Shown piece by piece: positions 18,823 to 33,900 of a stretch of DNA of 64,000 bases. Each line of letters begins with the position of its first letter. Within the stretch, counting starts at the first letter, position 1. This DNA is from Diadema setosum. Its lineage: Eukaryota; Echinodermata; Echinoidea; Diadematoida; Diadematidae. Position numbers and translations under genes: made by a program. The stretch spans positions 9,320,197-9,384,196 of the forward strand of contig NC_092695.1 in the NCBI RefSeq assembly GCF_964275005.1, read 5' to 3'. The notes beneath the pieces were generated by a model. The model was not told the origin of the DNA, did no database searches, and saw nothing but the letters and a program-made list of their open reading frames with translations.

Positions 18823-21800
18823 ACAGCACCTACAAATAAAGTTACATGTGTTCAATGGGTCATGAACTGGCTGATTATGATAAGAGTACTTAAAATCAAA
18901 CAATAACAATACAATCAATGAATATCAACAGAAGCACACAGAGAGAAATAAAAAGATGCACACATTGCTGTTGGTTTTTTTTTTTTCTCCAATTTATAGG
19001 CCATACCTTGCCAATTCAATTAATCTGGAACATAATAATAATGCAACAAAATATTTTGCACACATAAATGACAGAGGCTTTATCTTCTTAAACAAATTTA
19101 TACATGCAGCAGCAATTCGATTCATTATGAGTACAAAACTATACATTCATCTGAGAGCAATGAGAAAGTACAAGTCATTATAAGAGTACATGTATTATTC
19201 AAATGAGTTAATAGCAACACTGATCCTGAGTATTGATAGTTAAAGGAGTCATCGACTGCTGTTCAGACTACAAATGACACTTTACTACCAATTGACAGAT
19301 ACTGCATAATCTAGGAAATATATTTTGTTTAAGCACAGCTATATAGTAATCTTTGAATGGATGTGCACCAAAATCTCCCATGGCCCGAAGTGTAAGCATA
19401 AGTATGATACTATTTGATCCACTGAAAGTGATGACAGAGGAAGTCTTGACAGGTAAAATATAATGGGAGTGAACTAAATAACCAATTTCAGACTAACTGT
19501 GTATGTCCAGTGTCTAGCTCTCTTTTTGTAATATGTTCCTGCTGAAATTTGAATCATAAACATGGGGAAAAAATGTGCAGTCTGCACCCCCCCCCCTTCC
19601 CAAGAAGAGATGTCACTGCCTTCCCCCAAATCTTATAATGTGATGCTTGATATGTGTTTAGTTTGTCTCCTGCTAGGGAGCATAAACTCCAGATCGAGCA
19701 TCGTAATTATTCAAAGAATAAAAGAGACAGAATGGACGATATATATGCTGAATTTAAGTAGTTGACCAGTTTGTTTTTGAGCTCTACAGCCCATCAGGCG
19801 ATGAAGTAGGGAAAAGTTATTTGAATTCAATGAAATAAAACCCCATGTATCAATTTCTACTGCTTAATCATTTCACCTCTATGCCTAGTAGGAGTTGTTT
19901 TCCAGTCGCCCACTAAAATTTGACTACAGCATTGCACTTGCTCCTGCTGAATTCTTTGCTAAATTTGACAGCAAGCCATCACCCATACTGGCGACAGCAC
20001 TCCCCAAAGAAGCGTATTTCAGTTTCTTTCATTTGATGCATGTCCTATTCTCCACAAGCAGTTAAATTTCTATGAATTCAAACATTCAATCAAGCTACAA
20101 AATAATCAGCATTCACCTTCTTCTGTGCATGTTTGCTTGTATCTATTTCAGCCTGCGATAACACCTTTGATATTTTTCCTTATTCACCATTGCAAGGAAT
20201 GATATGCTACTTATCTTGAAACATGCCAACATATACAGTAATGTGAAAACACAGTCCGTACTGTCATCATATTAATTCGTTTTCAATTAATTATGAATGC
20301 ACATTAACTTTTTTTTTCTCTCTTACAAGCACTTGTTCCTGTTGCCATCCATCAAATCATAGAAAGTGTTATACTTTGCATAATAACTGGCCATCATACT
20401 TAAAATTCGAAAGAATGACAGTATGATCACAAAATCGCTGATACAGTATAAAATCATACAGGATACAGCAAACCCTAAAGCCGTAAATTACGCGTACATC
20501 TTTTTCCTCTTTACTTAACCTATTCCATACTAAATTCTGAAATCCCCATAAACATAATACACACACTACCAGGTTCCCATAGGGAACAAATTAACTTCCT
20601 TTCACCACAATCAAAGCTCTGACTGTTGGAGGAAGAAGGTCTCCTGTCCTCCTTATACTGCCTTCTCCATGATGTACAAGTTGGGTCATTACACACATCT
20701 GTTGCGAGCCTGTAATTCCTAGAATAGTATCAGATTTACATGTGTCCAATCATTGTGGAATACACTACCTAAAACCAACCTCCTTAAAAAAAAAACCAAA
20801 AAAAAAAAACAAACAACCCAAAAAAACAAAAAAAAAACAAAAAAAAAAACAAACAACCCAAAAAAAAAAAAAAAAAAACCAACCCTAAAGCAACGTTATA
20901 AAAAAGAGATCGACTTTGTAGGTTGCTGGATGTTAGAAGGAGTATCGTTTTGGGTGTAAGAGGTTGTGTGTTTGGTATATGGTGTTGAGTGTTCAGTACT
21001 TGGTGTTAGGCATTGGGTGTTGAGTGGTGGTGGTGGTGTTCCTTGTTGCTAAACTTAAGGTTTCTATTATGTAATAGTTTCGAGATCTTTATTTTCCCAG
21101 TATTTTTTTTTCAGAGCTCCATGAATAGAATAATGAGCTTATTGGGAAACTCAAATTGTAGACAATCCTAAAAACTCACAGTTCACACAATTGAGTAATC
21201 TATAGTCACATAAAAACATCATAACAAAGAATGGACTACTAGTATCTAAATTCATATGACTTTCTGCATAATTTGACGAAACTATCATGGAACTTGCACA
21301 AACTACATATACTTCTGGTCACATCTTGGCAAAAGTATCAAAGATGAAATAAAATTGCAAATCTATTTAGAATGTCACAGGCATCACAAAATGACAACCA
21401 TGGCCCTATGCTATATGATTAATAACCATTCTTTTCAACAACAACATCAAAAATTAAGAAAGATAGTGGCACCACATATCAAAATGGAAGCACATTAACA
21501 AGGTGTAATTTACATTTATCATTACAAATTTGTGATGTACACTGTAGCATGTTCAAGAGTAACTGCCTTCCATAGAGTCCCAGGATACATGACTATTAAC
21601 TAGCACACAATGGGGATGTTGTGTTAACCTACACAATTATTGTCCACGTTCATTTGATCAGCGATCCGTATTGTATGTTCTTCGGATTTCATTGTGCGTT
21701 TATGTCTCTTTTCTCATAAGAAATCTGGCAGTGGATCTTGGCACTGGCTGAAAACTCGATAGGGACATTGGACATACACAAACAAAGACAATCTATTCAT

Positions 21801-22483
21801 TTATACTTACTGCATGATGGCTATTTATAATTTTTTCATTAGCAGCAACATTTTGGCAACTGTGTATCCCATTTAGAATGTATTTGGGAAAATTTTAAGA
21901 CATTTTCAGTGAGTTATTGAAATTGCAATCACGAACCAGATTAGCAGAAAGAGACAGAATCATGATCACTTTCAAGAGAAAAGTGAACAATTTCACACCT
22001 TGCTGACAACATATAATGCAAGTATGTTATGTTATGCAATATTTCTGTGGATTTCGAAAATATTTGGTCAACTCCTAAAAGTCACAAAATGAATATTCAT
22101 GTCGAGTACCTGACACATTCCTGGCTATATTCCAGCTAAGCATCACAATTTCTGATAAAATTTCAGTTTGAGCACCATTATTTGGGAAAAATTCACTTCA
22201 TTGCACGCATTCATGATAATGAAGATGTATGGAGGCACTGTGTTGTGTTGTGACAAAGGCAACATTCGGATTACCACAGAACTCACAGGTTTGTAGACAA
22301 ATATATTGCTCACTTCTTTAGACTTCTATACTAGTAGAGGGTGGTAGATGATTCAAACAGACTGCGGATGAGGTAATGTCTAAATGGAGATGTCTTACAA
22401 TAAACCAGAAATTTTGGCTTGCATGAAACTTTCGCAACTTTTGAGTCAAGATTCATGAAGGTAAAGTGCATATAATGATGATG

Positions 22484-22574
<91 letters not shown>

Positions 22575-22593
22575 TAACAATAACAATAGTAAT

Positions 22594-22651
<58 letters not shown>

Positions 22652-25600
22652 TCAACAACAATAATAATAATAATAATAATGAAATAATAATATTATTAAT
22701 AATAATAATAATAATTATAATAATAATAATAATCTTGCTGACTTTGAATATCATCTATAATCCTGTTTCTCAACCATAATGTCGGCAACAAACAAGAAAG
22801 AAAGAAGAATAATAAAATAAAAAGAGTTATAATTGATCTGACTGGGCCTCAAAAACATTTGTAGGAGGCAAAGTGGGCCTTGGGTTGAAAAAGACTTGAC
22901 AAGCATGGATCTATAACATAAGAAAAAACACACACAAAAAAAAAAAAATGAGTTGGGCGGATTTCATGAAATAAGATATTTGCATCGTAGGCAGTAGTGT
23001 TGGCACTTCCTGTTGGTGAGAATGAAGAGATAACCTTTGACCTCTAAGGCATTAGCTATAATTGTAAACAGAGATTACCTTGACTTCTGCCTCTCCCCTC
23101 CCACAATGGGCATAATAAAGTGTATATATCCCTGAAATGTGGGCAATTTCATTCACTTCTCATCCTTTAAATAGCAAAGCAACAATCTAAGAAAGGATAT
23201 ATGTTCTTTTTGCTGTACTTTTTGTATGCTAACACAGTATTTCAGTTTTTCTTGTATTTTTCTAATATTCTGATGGAGGAATATTTCAACGCGATGAGAT
23301 CAAGGGCTCTTTGTCTTTCATATTAAGCGATAACCATTTGCATCACTTTGCTTTATCATATTGAACAGATATTCCATTGATTATAAACACTAATTATCTG
23401 AGAAATCTTGCAATTTCTGCAAATGAGTTGATTTTCAATATCAAAAGAATTCAATGTTCATCAACATAACAGACAAAACAGGATCAAGAAGGGATACTCC
23501 TGGGACACTAAGAAAATGTGAATGTAATCATGCATAATGTAGAGATTTATCATGACATTATGTGCCACTTGTCACTGCCCAATTTCAAGTATGATGCACC
23601 TTTTGCACAATCTACGCCGAGGGCGTGGATGAACAAATCTTAACGCTGATTCACAGAAATGAAAGACACTTGAGCCATCGACAGCAATATCGAAATATAA
23701 ATCCCTTTGGTTATACAATCATGGCATTCTATTCATGCTTCGTGGGCATACAAAAAACTATGTCACTGATGTACATACAAGTCCTGTAACAGTCAAACTT
23801 TTATGTACATAGATACAACACACATGCATGTATACATTGTACATGTGCACTTGTATAACAAGATATTCCTCGAGTATTGCATTGGTTTACTTAATTTTGT
23901 ACAATATGCTATGAAATGTTACCCTTTGCACACTTCAGTAACTGGATTTTCCCTCCATGGCCAGAACTTCTTTGTCTTTGGGAACTGTTCACACGCAGGC
24001 ATTGAAGTCACTGGCCATTGCTCAGCCCCACCGCCTCATCCCATACTGAGTGTATCTTGAACGTGCAACATACGACGACCTGAGCAGCACAGCGCAATGA
24101 AGGAAGCTTTCTTTGATCGCGATCTTGTTTAAAAAAAAAAAAAAAAAAATGGTGCCTTGTGGCTAGATTCATCAAATGCTTGCAAACTCTATCCATAGAT
24201 GAAAACTGAGCACATTCAAAAATTTCTCAGACCACCTAAGCTACACCACAAACCTCTAGTGTCTTTAATATGAAAGCTTAATGGCAGTGCAAACATTCCA
24301 ACTTCAGGGTATTTTCATTTTTCATGCACCACTGCTGTTACTCTGTCCCAGTCTACAGTGAGCTATTGTGGTGGACAGATTGTGGTGGACAAATAAACCT
24401 TTTTTTACAACAGAACATGATGTCTATTTACGAATGGCAGAGTTGCAGACAAGAGTACTGTACAACAGATATCTTAACATGAGTCAACGAATTGGTACAC
24501 ACTCTAGGCCAAGTTCTCAATACCTACTGGGCATGGTGTGATTGGCAGAAAACTCCTGCTGTGAAACCATGCACGCCTCTCCACAATCAGTGGCAGTGAC
24601 AACACCCCTTGAGCATAGAAAATAAATGAGCAAATATGCAAGAAACACAAATAGACAAATTGACAAAAAAAAAAAAAAATGGAAATAACAATGAAGAAAA
24701 TGATATTTAAAAAAATAAAAACCAATTCCCTTTGTGCGACTCAACATTTTTCACACGGCTCAGGAGTTGGCACCTTAAAGCAGGAGAGAGAACTCTTGAT
24801 AAGAATGCATGACAAACTGATATGATACACTATATGGTAGGAAAAACAATTTATAAAACAGATAGTCCATTCCAAAATGTAAGATAAAGTCTGTGCCTTC
24901 GGAAGAACTTGGGGACATCATTCACAGCACATTTATTCTCAGAAACAAAAGGGAAATCATATCCCGACTGTGGATGGTGCCGCCACATGGTACAAACTTT
25001 GGTGTCATAACATGAAGATTTCCTCTTAGCATTGCTTCTTTTACATACATTTCCATCTGGTTTTCCCTTGGCACAGAATGATATCAACTACAGCTCATAT
25101 CCTCTGCACATGCTTATGCATGGCAGTGTAATTCCATGACCTATCCCACGGGATACGCAAAATCTTTATCCCAGTGCAATGTTTTCAAAATCATGCCTAC
25201 CATCAAGCTAGGTAGAGTGAGTTACAATGTACCATCTACAAACTCTGGACAGTCATCATGGAATAAAACCAAAAAAAAAAAAAAACAAAAAAAACAAAAA
25301 AAAACAAAACAAAACAAAAAAACAAACAAACAAAAAACACATATATTCCTAGTTATTGCACATCGTGTGTGTTTTGACTAGCAATATTGTTACATATGAT
25401 CACACACTGCTGGCGACATAGTGAACTCCAAAATTACTGTTATAGAAAATTTGCTTTGTTTCACATCTGACAGTGGTGAGAAATTAATCCATTAGCCACT
25501 GAAACACCCCAAACCGCCCGTTTTATTAATCCCTAAAATGCCTAAAACCATCCATCTGTATTCAAAAAAAAAAAAAAAAAAAAAATTATGCTTTACCATT

Positions 25601-26294
25601 TTTTGTTTTCATATAGAATATATAATTACAGGTATGTGATTTGAAAAAGGTCAAAGATTAACAAATGTATGTCAGAATTACCTCTGTGACACACTGTTCT
25701 CTTGGTAAAGTCTTAGGAATTCAAATAAACATAATTTAATAAAACACAAATAAACATGCAGTGAGCTATATCATACCATTCAGAATGTCGTCACAATGAG
25801 AGCAATATTGCTGTACCTTCCAGTGAAATATAGGCCATAATGTACACAATATTCAGTGGCAAAAGGGTCAAAGCAAATGATTAATTTTCTAATCTTATGG
25901 CATTCATGTGCCCCTTTAACTGCAGAGTGATTACAAAGAATTGGTAAATACGGTGTATACAATACATGAAGTCCAAGATATAATTGCCAACATATGAAAT
26001 GAACGCAAAGAGGCACCTTAGCAACTGCCTTTATAAGGTTTTAATTTCTTTTTGGCCCGGCTAATCTCACAAAATAGAAAAAGGGCCAGTATTTACACAG
26101 AGTGACTTTTGATCATGCTACACAAGAATACTACTACATGTATATCCTACTGCGTTTTGTGGAGTGCCCACTTCAGTACATGTACAGTAAACAAATCATG
26201 TACACATGATTCAGTCATGTAAAAGGGAAGAACTTAAGAAAAAAAAATCAAAGAAAGGTGCAAACGCTATCTTGTACGTGCCGAGCTCGAGCTT
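18823..26294. other. Repeat-poor 3' flank of the SLC6 gene, no gene seen
   Basis: About 7.5 kb of AT-rich, mostly unique sequence with almost none of the TIR elements that fill the rest of the window. It may hold a long 3' UTR of the minus-strand transporter. One minus-strand AATAAA candidate reads as TTTATT at 25522-25527. Poly-A or A/C-rich runs lie at 20786-20880, 24129-24149, 25268-25340 and 25565-25586. Open frames in this region are short and of low complexity. Confidence 0.4.
22474..22735. repeat. (AAT)n microsatellite, about 260 bp
   Basis: Long AAT/ATA trinucleotide tract with a few AAC and ATC interruptions. It yields polyleucine and polyisoleucine open frames on the two strands, which are artefacts of the repeat. 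Confidence 0.97.
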
Positions 26295-26426
26295 TTATAC
26301 TTTCTGGTCCACGACTTTCAGCTCAAACTTGTTTCTGTTTGGAATGGGAGGATAGCCAGCCTTCTCACGATTCTCTGGCAGGGCGGGACCCCACAACTCT
26401 GACGGTCTGGACGTCACTCTTAGCCG
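26295..26426 (-). CDS. SLC6 last exon: cytoplasmic tail
   Basis: It lacks a start codon. After acceptor ccttccag, in phase 0, it encodes [19 protein letters not shown], then [15 protein letters not shown] and ELKVVDQKV, then TAA. Joined to SLME it gives ERLRV...WGPALPENR, matching the GlyT/SLC6A14-type tail (ERLKL...WGPFLAQHR in GlyT2). This supports it as the true C-terminus rather than the read-through form. Confidence 0.88.
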   Translation of the reverse strand, partial: RLRVTSRPSELWGPALPENREKAGYPPIPNRNKFELKVVDQKV

Positions 26427-29400
26427 CTGGAAGGACAAGCATAGAGACAAAGGGAGATTATGAGAGGTTCTGTTTCTGAATTCTCACATAGCACGGCTCT
26501 TACCTGCCATACCTTTGGATCAACGATTTCTGGTCATTGAGTCCAGCAATCTCTACAGCTGGATTTACAGGTAGAAACTTGCTTCACAAACTCTACAACT
26601 TCCTCTCACATATTATTTTGCTAAAGAGCAGAGCAGTTTGTCAAATGGTCAACCAGAATTACCTTGGCATTCATGCAAAAGGCCCTTATATCTTCTAGTC
26701 AACTTTGATAAAACAGGGATGTAAGCAAACCTTGCAAACAGCACTGCAGTATTCCGAAGTCTTGAAAGGCATTTTTTAAAGAAAAAAAACAGTAATTTTG
26801 CATTTCCTGCAATAGATATGCAGTTGTGTAATTTGGGAAAAACAGTGTTTTCCATAAAACTTAAACATTTTTGGGGAAAAAAAAGTACAAAATATTGTTT
26901 AAAAAAGAGTAACAGCATCTCTAATTTGGTGAAGTCACATGCAGAGACAACAGAAGTTTGATTGAAACCAGACATGAAGTAATTAGTTACATTTTATGAT
27001 TTCAACAGAAAATTAATGAAAACAATGCGACATAGATCAGTCATTACATGATGTTATGCCCCAGATATCGCTATAGACCACGCAGCATGCTAAACCATAT
27101 CTACAGTGGTGCTAGTTCTGTGTGATCTATTGCCGCTGGCATGGCTATTTTTTTTTTATTTTTTTTTTTATAGTATTACTACTACTGATATTTTCATGTG
27201 TTGTTGTTGTTGCACAGTTTTATTTTCACACATTTTTAACTTTCATGGTTCAAAGGTAAAATTTTGATGCAAAAATTTCAACCTGCCCAGGACCTTGTTA
27301 TGTTGCATTCACTCAATCCACATGCGTATTTGGGTGTCATTCCCCTTTAAATTGCTACCTTTCACTGCCAGGGGGACTTGGGCCCCAGTGGGCCACTCTA
27401 GTGGTCTCACCTCCATTAGGGAGCCCGACTTCTGCCTGATGACGATGTAGGCGGCATAGACAAATATAAGAACTATGGAGGACATGGTGAGACTCCAGCC
27501 AATGGCCTGGGCCCAGGGTGGGAACACATAGTCATCATAGTAAGCGGGCACCTGATCCACAAAGCCGAAGATCATGATCACCTGTGTGCCGAAAGAAACA
27601 ATATCATGCGTAAGCCTTTAGGGGAGGCTATCAATGCCTCCATGCATGTATAAATGAAATTCAAATACACTGCTATCCACACTGTAAAACCAGACATTTT
27701 GCATGCATGAAATTTTCATGAATTTTGCGAGCCAAGATTTGCTAAATTAAATTGCACGCAATAGTTCTTGTCTACACTATCATGCGCTGAATGGCAGTGG
27801 AAATTTGTGAAAATTTAATGCTGCAAATGAGGGCACAGCTTCAATTCGCAAAATTTCATGAAACAAATATTTCTGGTTTTACAGTATTTAGCAAGCTACA
27901 CATCTGCATCCATGCAAAATGTAGACCTGACAGATGAAAATAACACAAATAGAGTTGGATAAAAGACACTATATATATACTCATCTTCACAATAATCAAA
28001 CATGTGTTTCTCTGTATATTCCAGTTTCATGCATAATCGACAAAGTGGATATCTGAATGACAATGAGCACGTATACACGCAGTCATGACATTACACATGT
28101 CGCAAAAGCGCTTTATATAAGACTCTTGCTCTTACCCCTTTCAATGAACATTCAAGCACAAATATTGAACATCACATTGCAAAAACTACAGTACATAGGA
28201 CCAGCAACCTGCACTGTTGCAACTGTACAGATTTTTAAATGGGTCCTATAGGACTCCCTTAACACTGCCATACTAATGTACCATCACGACCGCAGTAGCG
28301 AGGTGTGGCTTTCAAGGTAAATTCAAGGTAAATGTCTTTTGGGTGTTGAGCCTGCGAACGTGCACAACTTTTTTTTTACCAAGTGGAGCATGCATCTTTT
28401 GCAATGTCTACCACACAGGAAGGATTATGCAATATACTGCTTTATATTCACTGGGTGTAGGGAGGAGGTTGGGTGGGGCGAGGTGAGAGAATGCTTATCC
28501 ACATACCACGATGAAGATGGGCACGACTGCATACCACATGGCCATCCACCACCACACGAAGGGAACATCGCCGATCATGTAGGATATGTCCTTGAGGAAA
28601 CGGCGTCCACCTAGGAATCAAGGGCAGAGACGGGTAGGTGATAGTGCATCAGCCTACGCTTAGAATGCATGAATTCGCATTCAACATTCAATTCATGTTG
28701 CGTGTCCCGAAAAGACTGATGACGCCCTACGACAGCCTCAAAGTTGAAAGCTTTCTCAAGAACTTTGACAGAGACACAATTTTCAGACCTTAAGAGCAAA
28801 CTAACAAACCATGATTATCTCTACCAATTAATTCCCACATAAGGTTTACAACTGAAGTACTACAGTATGAATACTGCATATCACATGCTAGTGTAACACT
28901 GCTGTTTGTGTTGGAAAGATTTCTAAAAAAAGATAATTCCCTTATTATGAGTAAGTTCTTTTAAAGCTAAAACATAGTTTAAGAAGGGCTCAAAATTCAT
29001 CTTCCACCATTTGGAATTTGCTTGCAACATATTGTAAGGCTCTACCAAGAAATTTAAATGGTTGATGCAATTTGCCAGGATAATGAGTTATTTTTGAAGT
29101 ATTTTGAGATCAAAAGTGCTAAGTATTGTGCAGCTGAAAAGCTGCCCATGTGATTAACTCTCATGCAAAGGGATACTGCTCTGTCCAGATATATTGTAAT
29201 TAATGTGATCATTTTTAAAACATCACTTCAGCAATCATGAATGTTCCGAGACTGTGATACTTCTGGTGTACCTTTTGGGGTAATACTTTGCATTTTCATT
29301 GTACAAATCCAACTGTAATATATATTCCACACAGAAAATTCCTAATAAATTCATTTGAATTTGAATTTGAATTTGAATTGAAAATGAGTTATCACAGTGT

Positions 29401-30960
29401 TATTTCAGATATTTCTTACGCACATGCTTCCATCTAATAGCAAAAATCAACCGTTTCTGCAAATATATGAAAATTATGTTTAACCTATTGAGTCATAACT
29501 TACCATACACATAGCTCACTGCAATGGCTTCAAAGATGACAATAATCATAGGTGTGAAACCCGCTGAGTACCAATTGAAGAGTTCAAAGACATAAACGCC
29601 TCCCTGGAAATATAAGGTAGAGACAAAAGAAGAGTGAATTTGACCAATGTGGTATCTTGAGAACTTCACAAAAATGAATATGACTGGTGCGGTAGTGAGA
29701 AAACATTTTTCCTCTCATTGTAGAAGAACTTTGAACACAAGGGTGAAATTGACTGATAAGGTATTGGGTACAATTAGTTTTTTTTCTCATAACTTTGGAG
29801 ATGAAGAGCATTATGACAGTGAACGATTGATACAGTATTGGAAATGTTTTCTTGTATACCTTCAACACTTCAGAACATTAAAAGAGTGATTATGACTCAT
29901 ATTCACTCTTTGAGAAGGGAAAGGATTTTCTCACAATTTTAATAGGAACTCACAACATATCAAAGGTGGTGAAAATAACCCATTTGGTATTAGGACCATA
30001 TGTTTGTTTTTCTTCACATTTTACAGAACTTGCAAAAGTAAGAGCAAAGGTGATGCATGGGATGAGGGAACATATTTCTCGTAACTTCCAACTTTATGAG
30101 ATTTTGAGAGATATTTCTTGTAACTTCCAACGTTGAGATTTTGAGAGATTTCCACAGATGGAAATATTTGCATGCTTACATTTTTATTTATTTTTTTTTG
30201 TGAAAAACTTTCACATTGCAAAAATATCCACTTTTATAGTATGTGCAAGATGACGATTAGTGACCTGGGTTGTCAGGGGAAGTCCCAGGAACAGCATGAA
30301 GATGCAGGTGCCGAGGATAACGAAATAGCGTTTTTTGTGCAGAATGGGGTAGTCATCCTTGAACTCGTCAACCAGCGCGGTGATGCATGTCTCCAGGGTG
30401 ACGAACTGAAACGAGAAGAAGAAGAAGGGTTATGAGAATGGGGCGTAGATGGCTCTCCTGATACAGGCAGGTGTTGTATAGGCCAGGAATAGTGAGTCTA
30501 ATTTTTCATGAATCGACACTTCCCGATAACTTCGCGAGTGATTGAATTCATGATTGTGGAGTACAGTACTGAATGGAGAAACGAATGCGTGCATGCGGCA
30601 TTCACGTCACAAACAGGGTCAATATTTCTGCATGTTTTTACATTCGCAAAGAGCACCTAACTCAAAAAATTTGCGAAAATAAAAACCTCACGAAATATAC
30701 AGTGCATACTGTAAAAGTGGAAATTTTCGCGGTGTTGAAATTTTCGCGCATTTCGCGCAACCAGAAACTAGCGCGAAAATAAAAACACGCGAATATTTTT
30801 GCTTGCCATACGTTCCTGTGCGTGATGTCTTGATTCCGCGGAATTAAAAACACGCGAAACTCTTCTGACCCGGCCTAGCGCGAAAAATTAGTCGTGCGAA
30901 AATATCCACTTTTACAGTACAGTACATCTATCTTTTTACGACACAGCTGTAGTGTGGATG

Positions 30961-30991
<31 letters not shown>

Positions 30992-33900
30992 GTAAAGGTT
31001 AACAAATTCAGACAATGAAGTTGTCAGTGAAATAAGAATCCAAGTGAAATATGAGTCTGCACAAAAGTATGCATTGCTGGAAAAGCAATTTACAGCGATG
31101 TGCAAAGGAAGTCTGCAATCGAATGCATTCCGCTTCAGCAACAAACCATGACCCATGACATTCCACATATAAAAAGGAAAATGATCTGTTATTTTACTGG
31201 GGATGGCCTAAGTGCATTCAAATAGAACACATTTGTCTGCGCTAACAGGATACATTCTGTCCACTCCAGGTAAGTCAAATCAAGAGGTTCAAGAGACTAG
31301 TATCCCAACAGTCTTATTCTCTTTGAACTCCTGTTTGATGCCGCCACTTAAAAATACCTGATGGAAGTATGTATCAAACTAGATCTGTCTCACAGATACA
31401 AAGACAGTTGATTCATGTCCCACTGCATAAAGATTAGCCACTCTCGATAGAAGGGCCGGAAGATGAATCTTTATGATGGTAATTACTTTTCATCTTCCCT
31501 ACGATGAGTTGTACAAAATTTGGTGAAGACAAGGGGATATGCAAACAGAATATGGCAAAGATTGATGAAATAAGAAGTCAAAATTACTTGACAGGACACA
31601 TCTGGACACTAGTCTGACATGTAAGTTAATACAAAAGTATACTTGAAGATTCTACAATATCAGTTTTATTTGTCCAAATTAGTCAGAAACAAGACAAAAT
31701 CAGCTTTGAAGGTGGGTCCAGTTTCAACCATTTTCACAACATACAGCTCTGATTAACACTTTCGCTCATATTTCTGGACAGGATTGACTTCAGTCGTAAC
31801 ATTTTTTATCATTAGGTGAAATCATTTCTCTCAATGAATAAACAGGAAAAACATACCCAACATTATGTTAGAGTTCAAAATGAATCTTCAGATTGCGCAG
31901 GAAGGAGGCAGCATCACCCCTGATTATCAAAGTAAAAAAATGCACCTGTGGAATATTTTTGCGAATCCATAGAAAACCGACAGCTGTTTGAATAATTATG
32001 GCCAGTTGGAACTAACCCTCTTGAACTTCCTCAGAAAAATTATGCACTGTCTTCATCTGTTTAAATCCATTTCCTGGAATGATCACGAGGTGTGAATTAC
32101 CTTACCACTGATTATCTTATAGTGTGTTCAAGACTGGTATTGGTAGACTGCAGAACCTCCTCCAGAGACCATATGTCCAAATTTATGGAATTTTCTTCCC
32201 CCCCCCCCTTACATAGTAATGAGCTTCAATGTATTATCATTATTATTATCAAGCTGTAACTTCAAGAACACTTTCAAATACTTGGAACCCAGTTTGCATA
32301 CACTGATTGTTGCTTTGTCAGGCATACATTGATTGTTGCTATGTCAAGCTAACCAAAGGGAAAGCTTTCAGGTTGTCAAGAAAAAGCATTGTCCGAAAGC
32401 GTGCATAAAATTTGAATATGTTAGTAAATGGGTGTATTGAAAATGTACCATCTTTATCACAATTCTCATCAGCCAACCAAGCAGTGTTCACACTCATCCT
32501 AGGGTGCTCCTCACACAGCGGTCACGTTCACACAAAGAAGTTTCAGTTTTTGCATCAAGATGCAAAGATTGATTCAATTTGCCACACCGTTCACACATAA
32601 CACAGAAACTCACTCGGCTGCATACAAAGCGCTTTGAATCTCCAGACTGTATGTGCATGCCTAAACAATAACCTGCGTGCGACCCCAGACACTGAGTGTA
32701 TGGACCTAGCAGTATAGCAAGTTGCCTTTATGGGATTTACAAAAAAATTGATGGTCTTCATGCAACCTTATCACACGTTGCACAGGGCATAAGAGTTTAA
32801 AAAGAAACAAATCAAGCTGGACCACCTACAGTTTGCAGTGCATACTGTTACAATCAATTTGTTGTGTGTCCATCAACACATAAGAATGACTATATTAAGG
32901 TGTCTTGGGTCTTTTTTGGGCATCGCATTGCAAAAATAAATTTTCACATGTTTTTATGATTGATTTCATGATCCACTGATTAATTGAGCGTAAAAGCAAG
33001 CAGAATCAAAGAGGTAGACATAAAAGACAAAGTATTTCAAACCCACAGACAAATTGTGGCCAATGAAAAACAGACCAAGTCATGCTCTACCAGGTAATCG
33101 TAGAGAATGCACATTCTGATTGTCTTAAATATCATGCAAGTATGAACAGGGGTGTGGGAGGCACCTCCCTGGTATGAATATCCAAAGGTGGTGGGAAAGC
33201 GAAACAAAAAATGATTTGCTGGAAATTTTATGGATTTGCAAACTATGGGGTGTAACCACTGTACCTTTTTTTAGGCATTTTTTTTTTTCATTGAGTCTCA
33301 AAACCCCATTTCTGTAGTTTAGTGCTGTACTTTTCCATCATAAGTTTATCATTATATTATTTATCCTATCTACTTCAGAGTAAAGCAGGTGAGTACTATG
33401 CATGTGATGCAACAGTCTCAAGAAGCAGATAACAGAGCGTGACATCCACTAGATGCCATGCTATGTCGGTCTCATATTTGCAGGGGTCAAACTGTCAAAG
33501 ATTTTATCCCCCTTTCTCAGCACAACGAGGGATGTTAAAAGAGAGCCTCCGTGAAGTATGCCATCCTTTGATCATTGGCAAAGAGGGATTTGTTACCGTC
33601 AAGTTGAGGGGCTTTAAATCCCCCCCCCCCTCTACTCCTCACAACAGCAACTGTGAGTAAAGCAGCTTTGCCATGACTTCGAGTGGTAGTAGTTGGGGGA
33701 CACTTTGAAGTTTGCAAGCAGCCTTTCAGAAAGCAGGAGACCTGTGATTAACTTTGGCTTTTCTTCCTCCTAGCCTATCTTTAATTGTGTGTTTTAAAGA
33801 GTTAAGAATGCAGTGAAGCAAAAAGCTGGGAATGTGTCCAGAATTAGGGTGGTGAGTTGGCTCAGCCAGTAGCGCATCTGCCTCACGATCCTATAAGACC

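Noticed and set aside
22446..22754. Polyleucine and polyisoleucine frames on both strands
   Set aside because: Pure translation artefact of the (AAT)n microsatellite.
27309..27410. Stretch after the TM12 donor as the main transporter C-terminus
   Set aside because: It follows a consensus gtgaga donor and lacks the family tail, whereas the exon at 26295-26426 supplies WGPALPENR in frame. Kept only as a possible intron-retention isoform.
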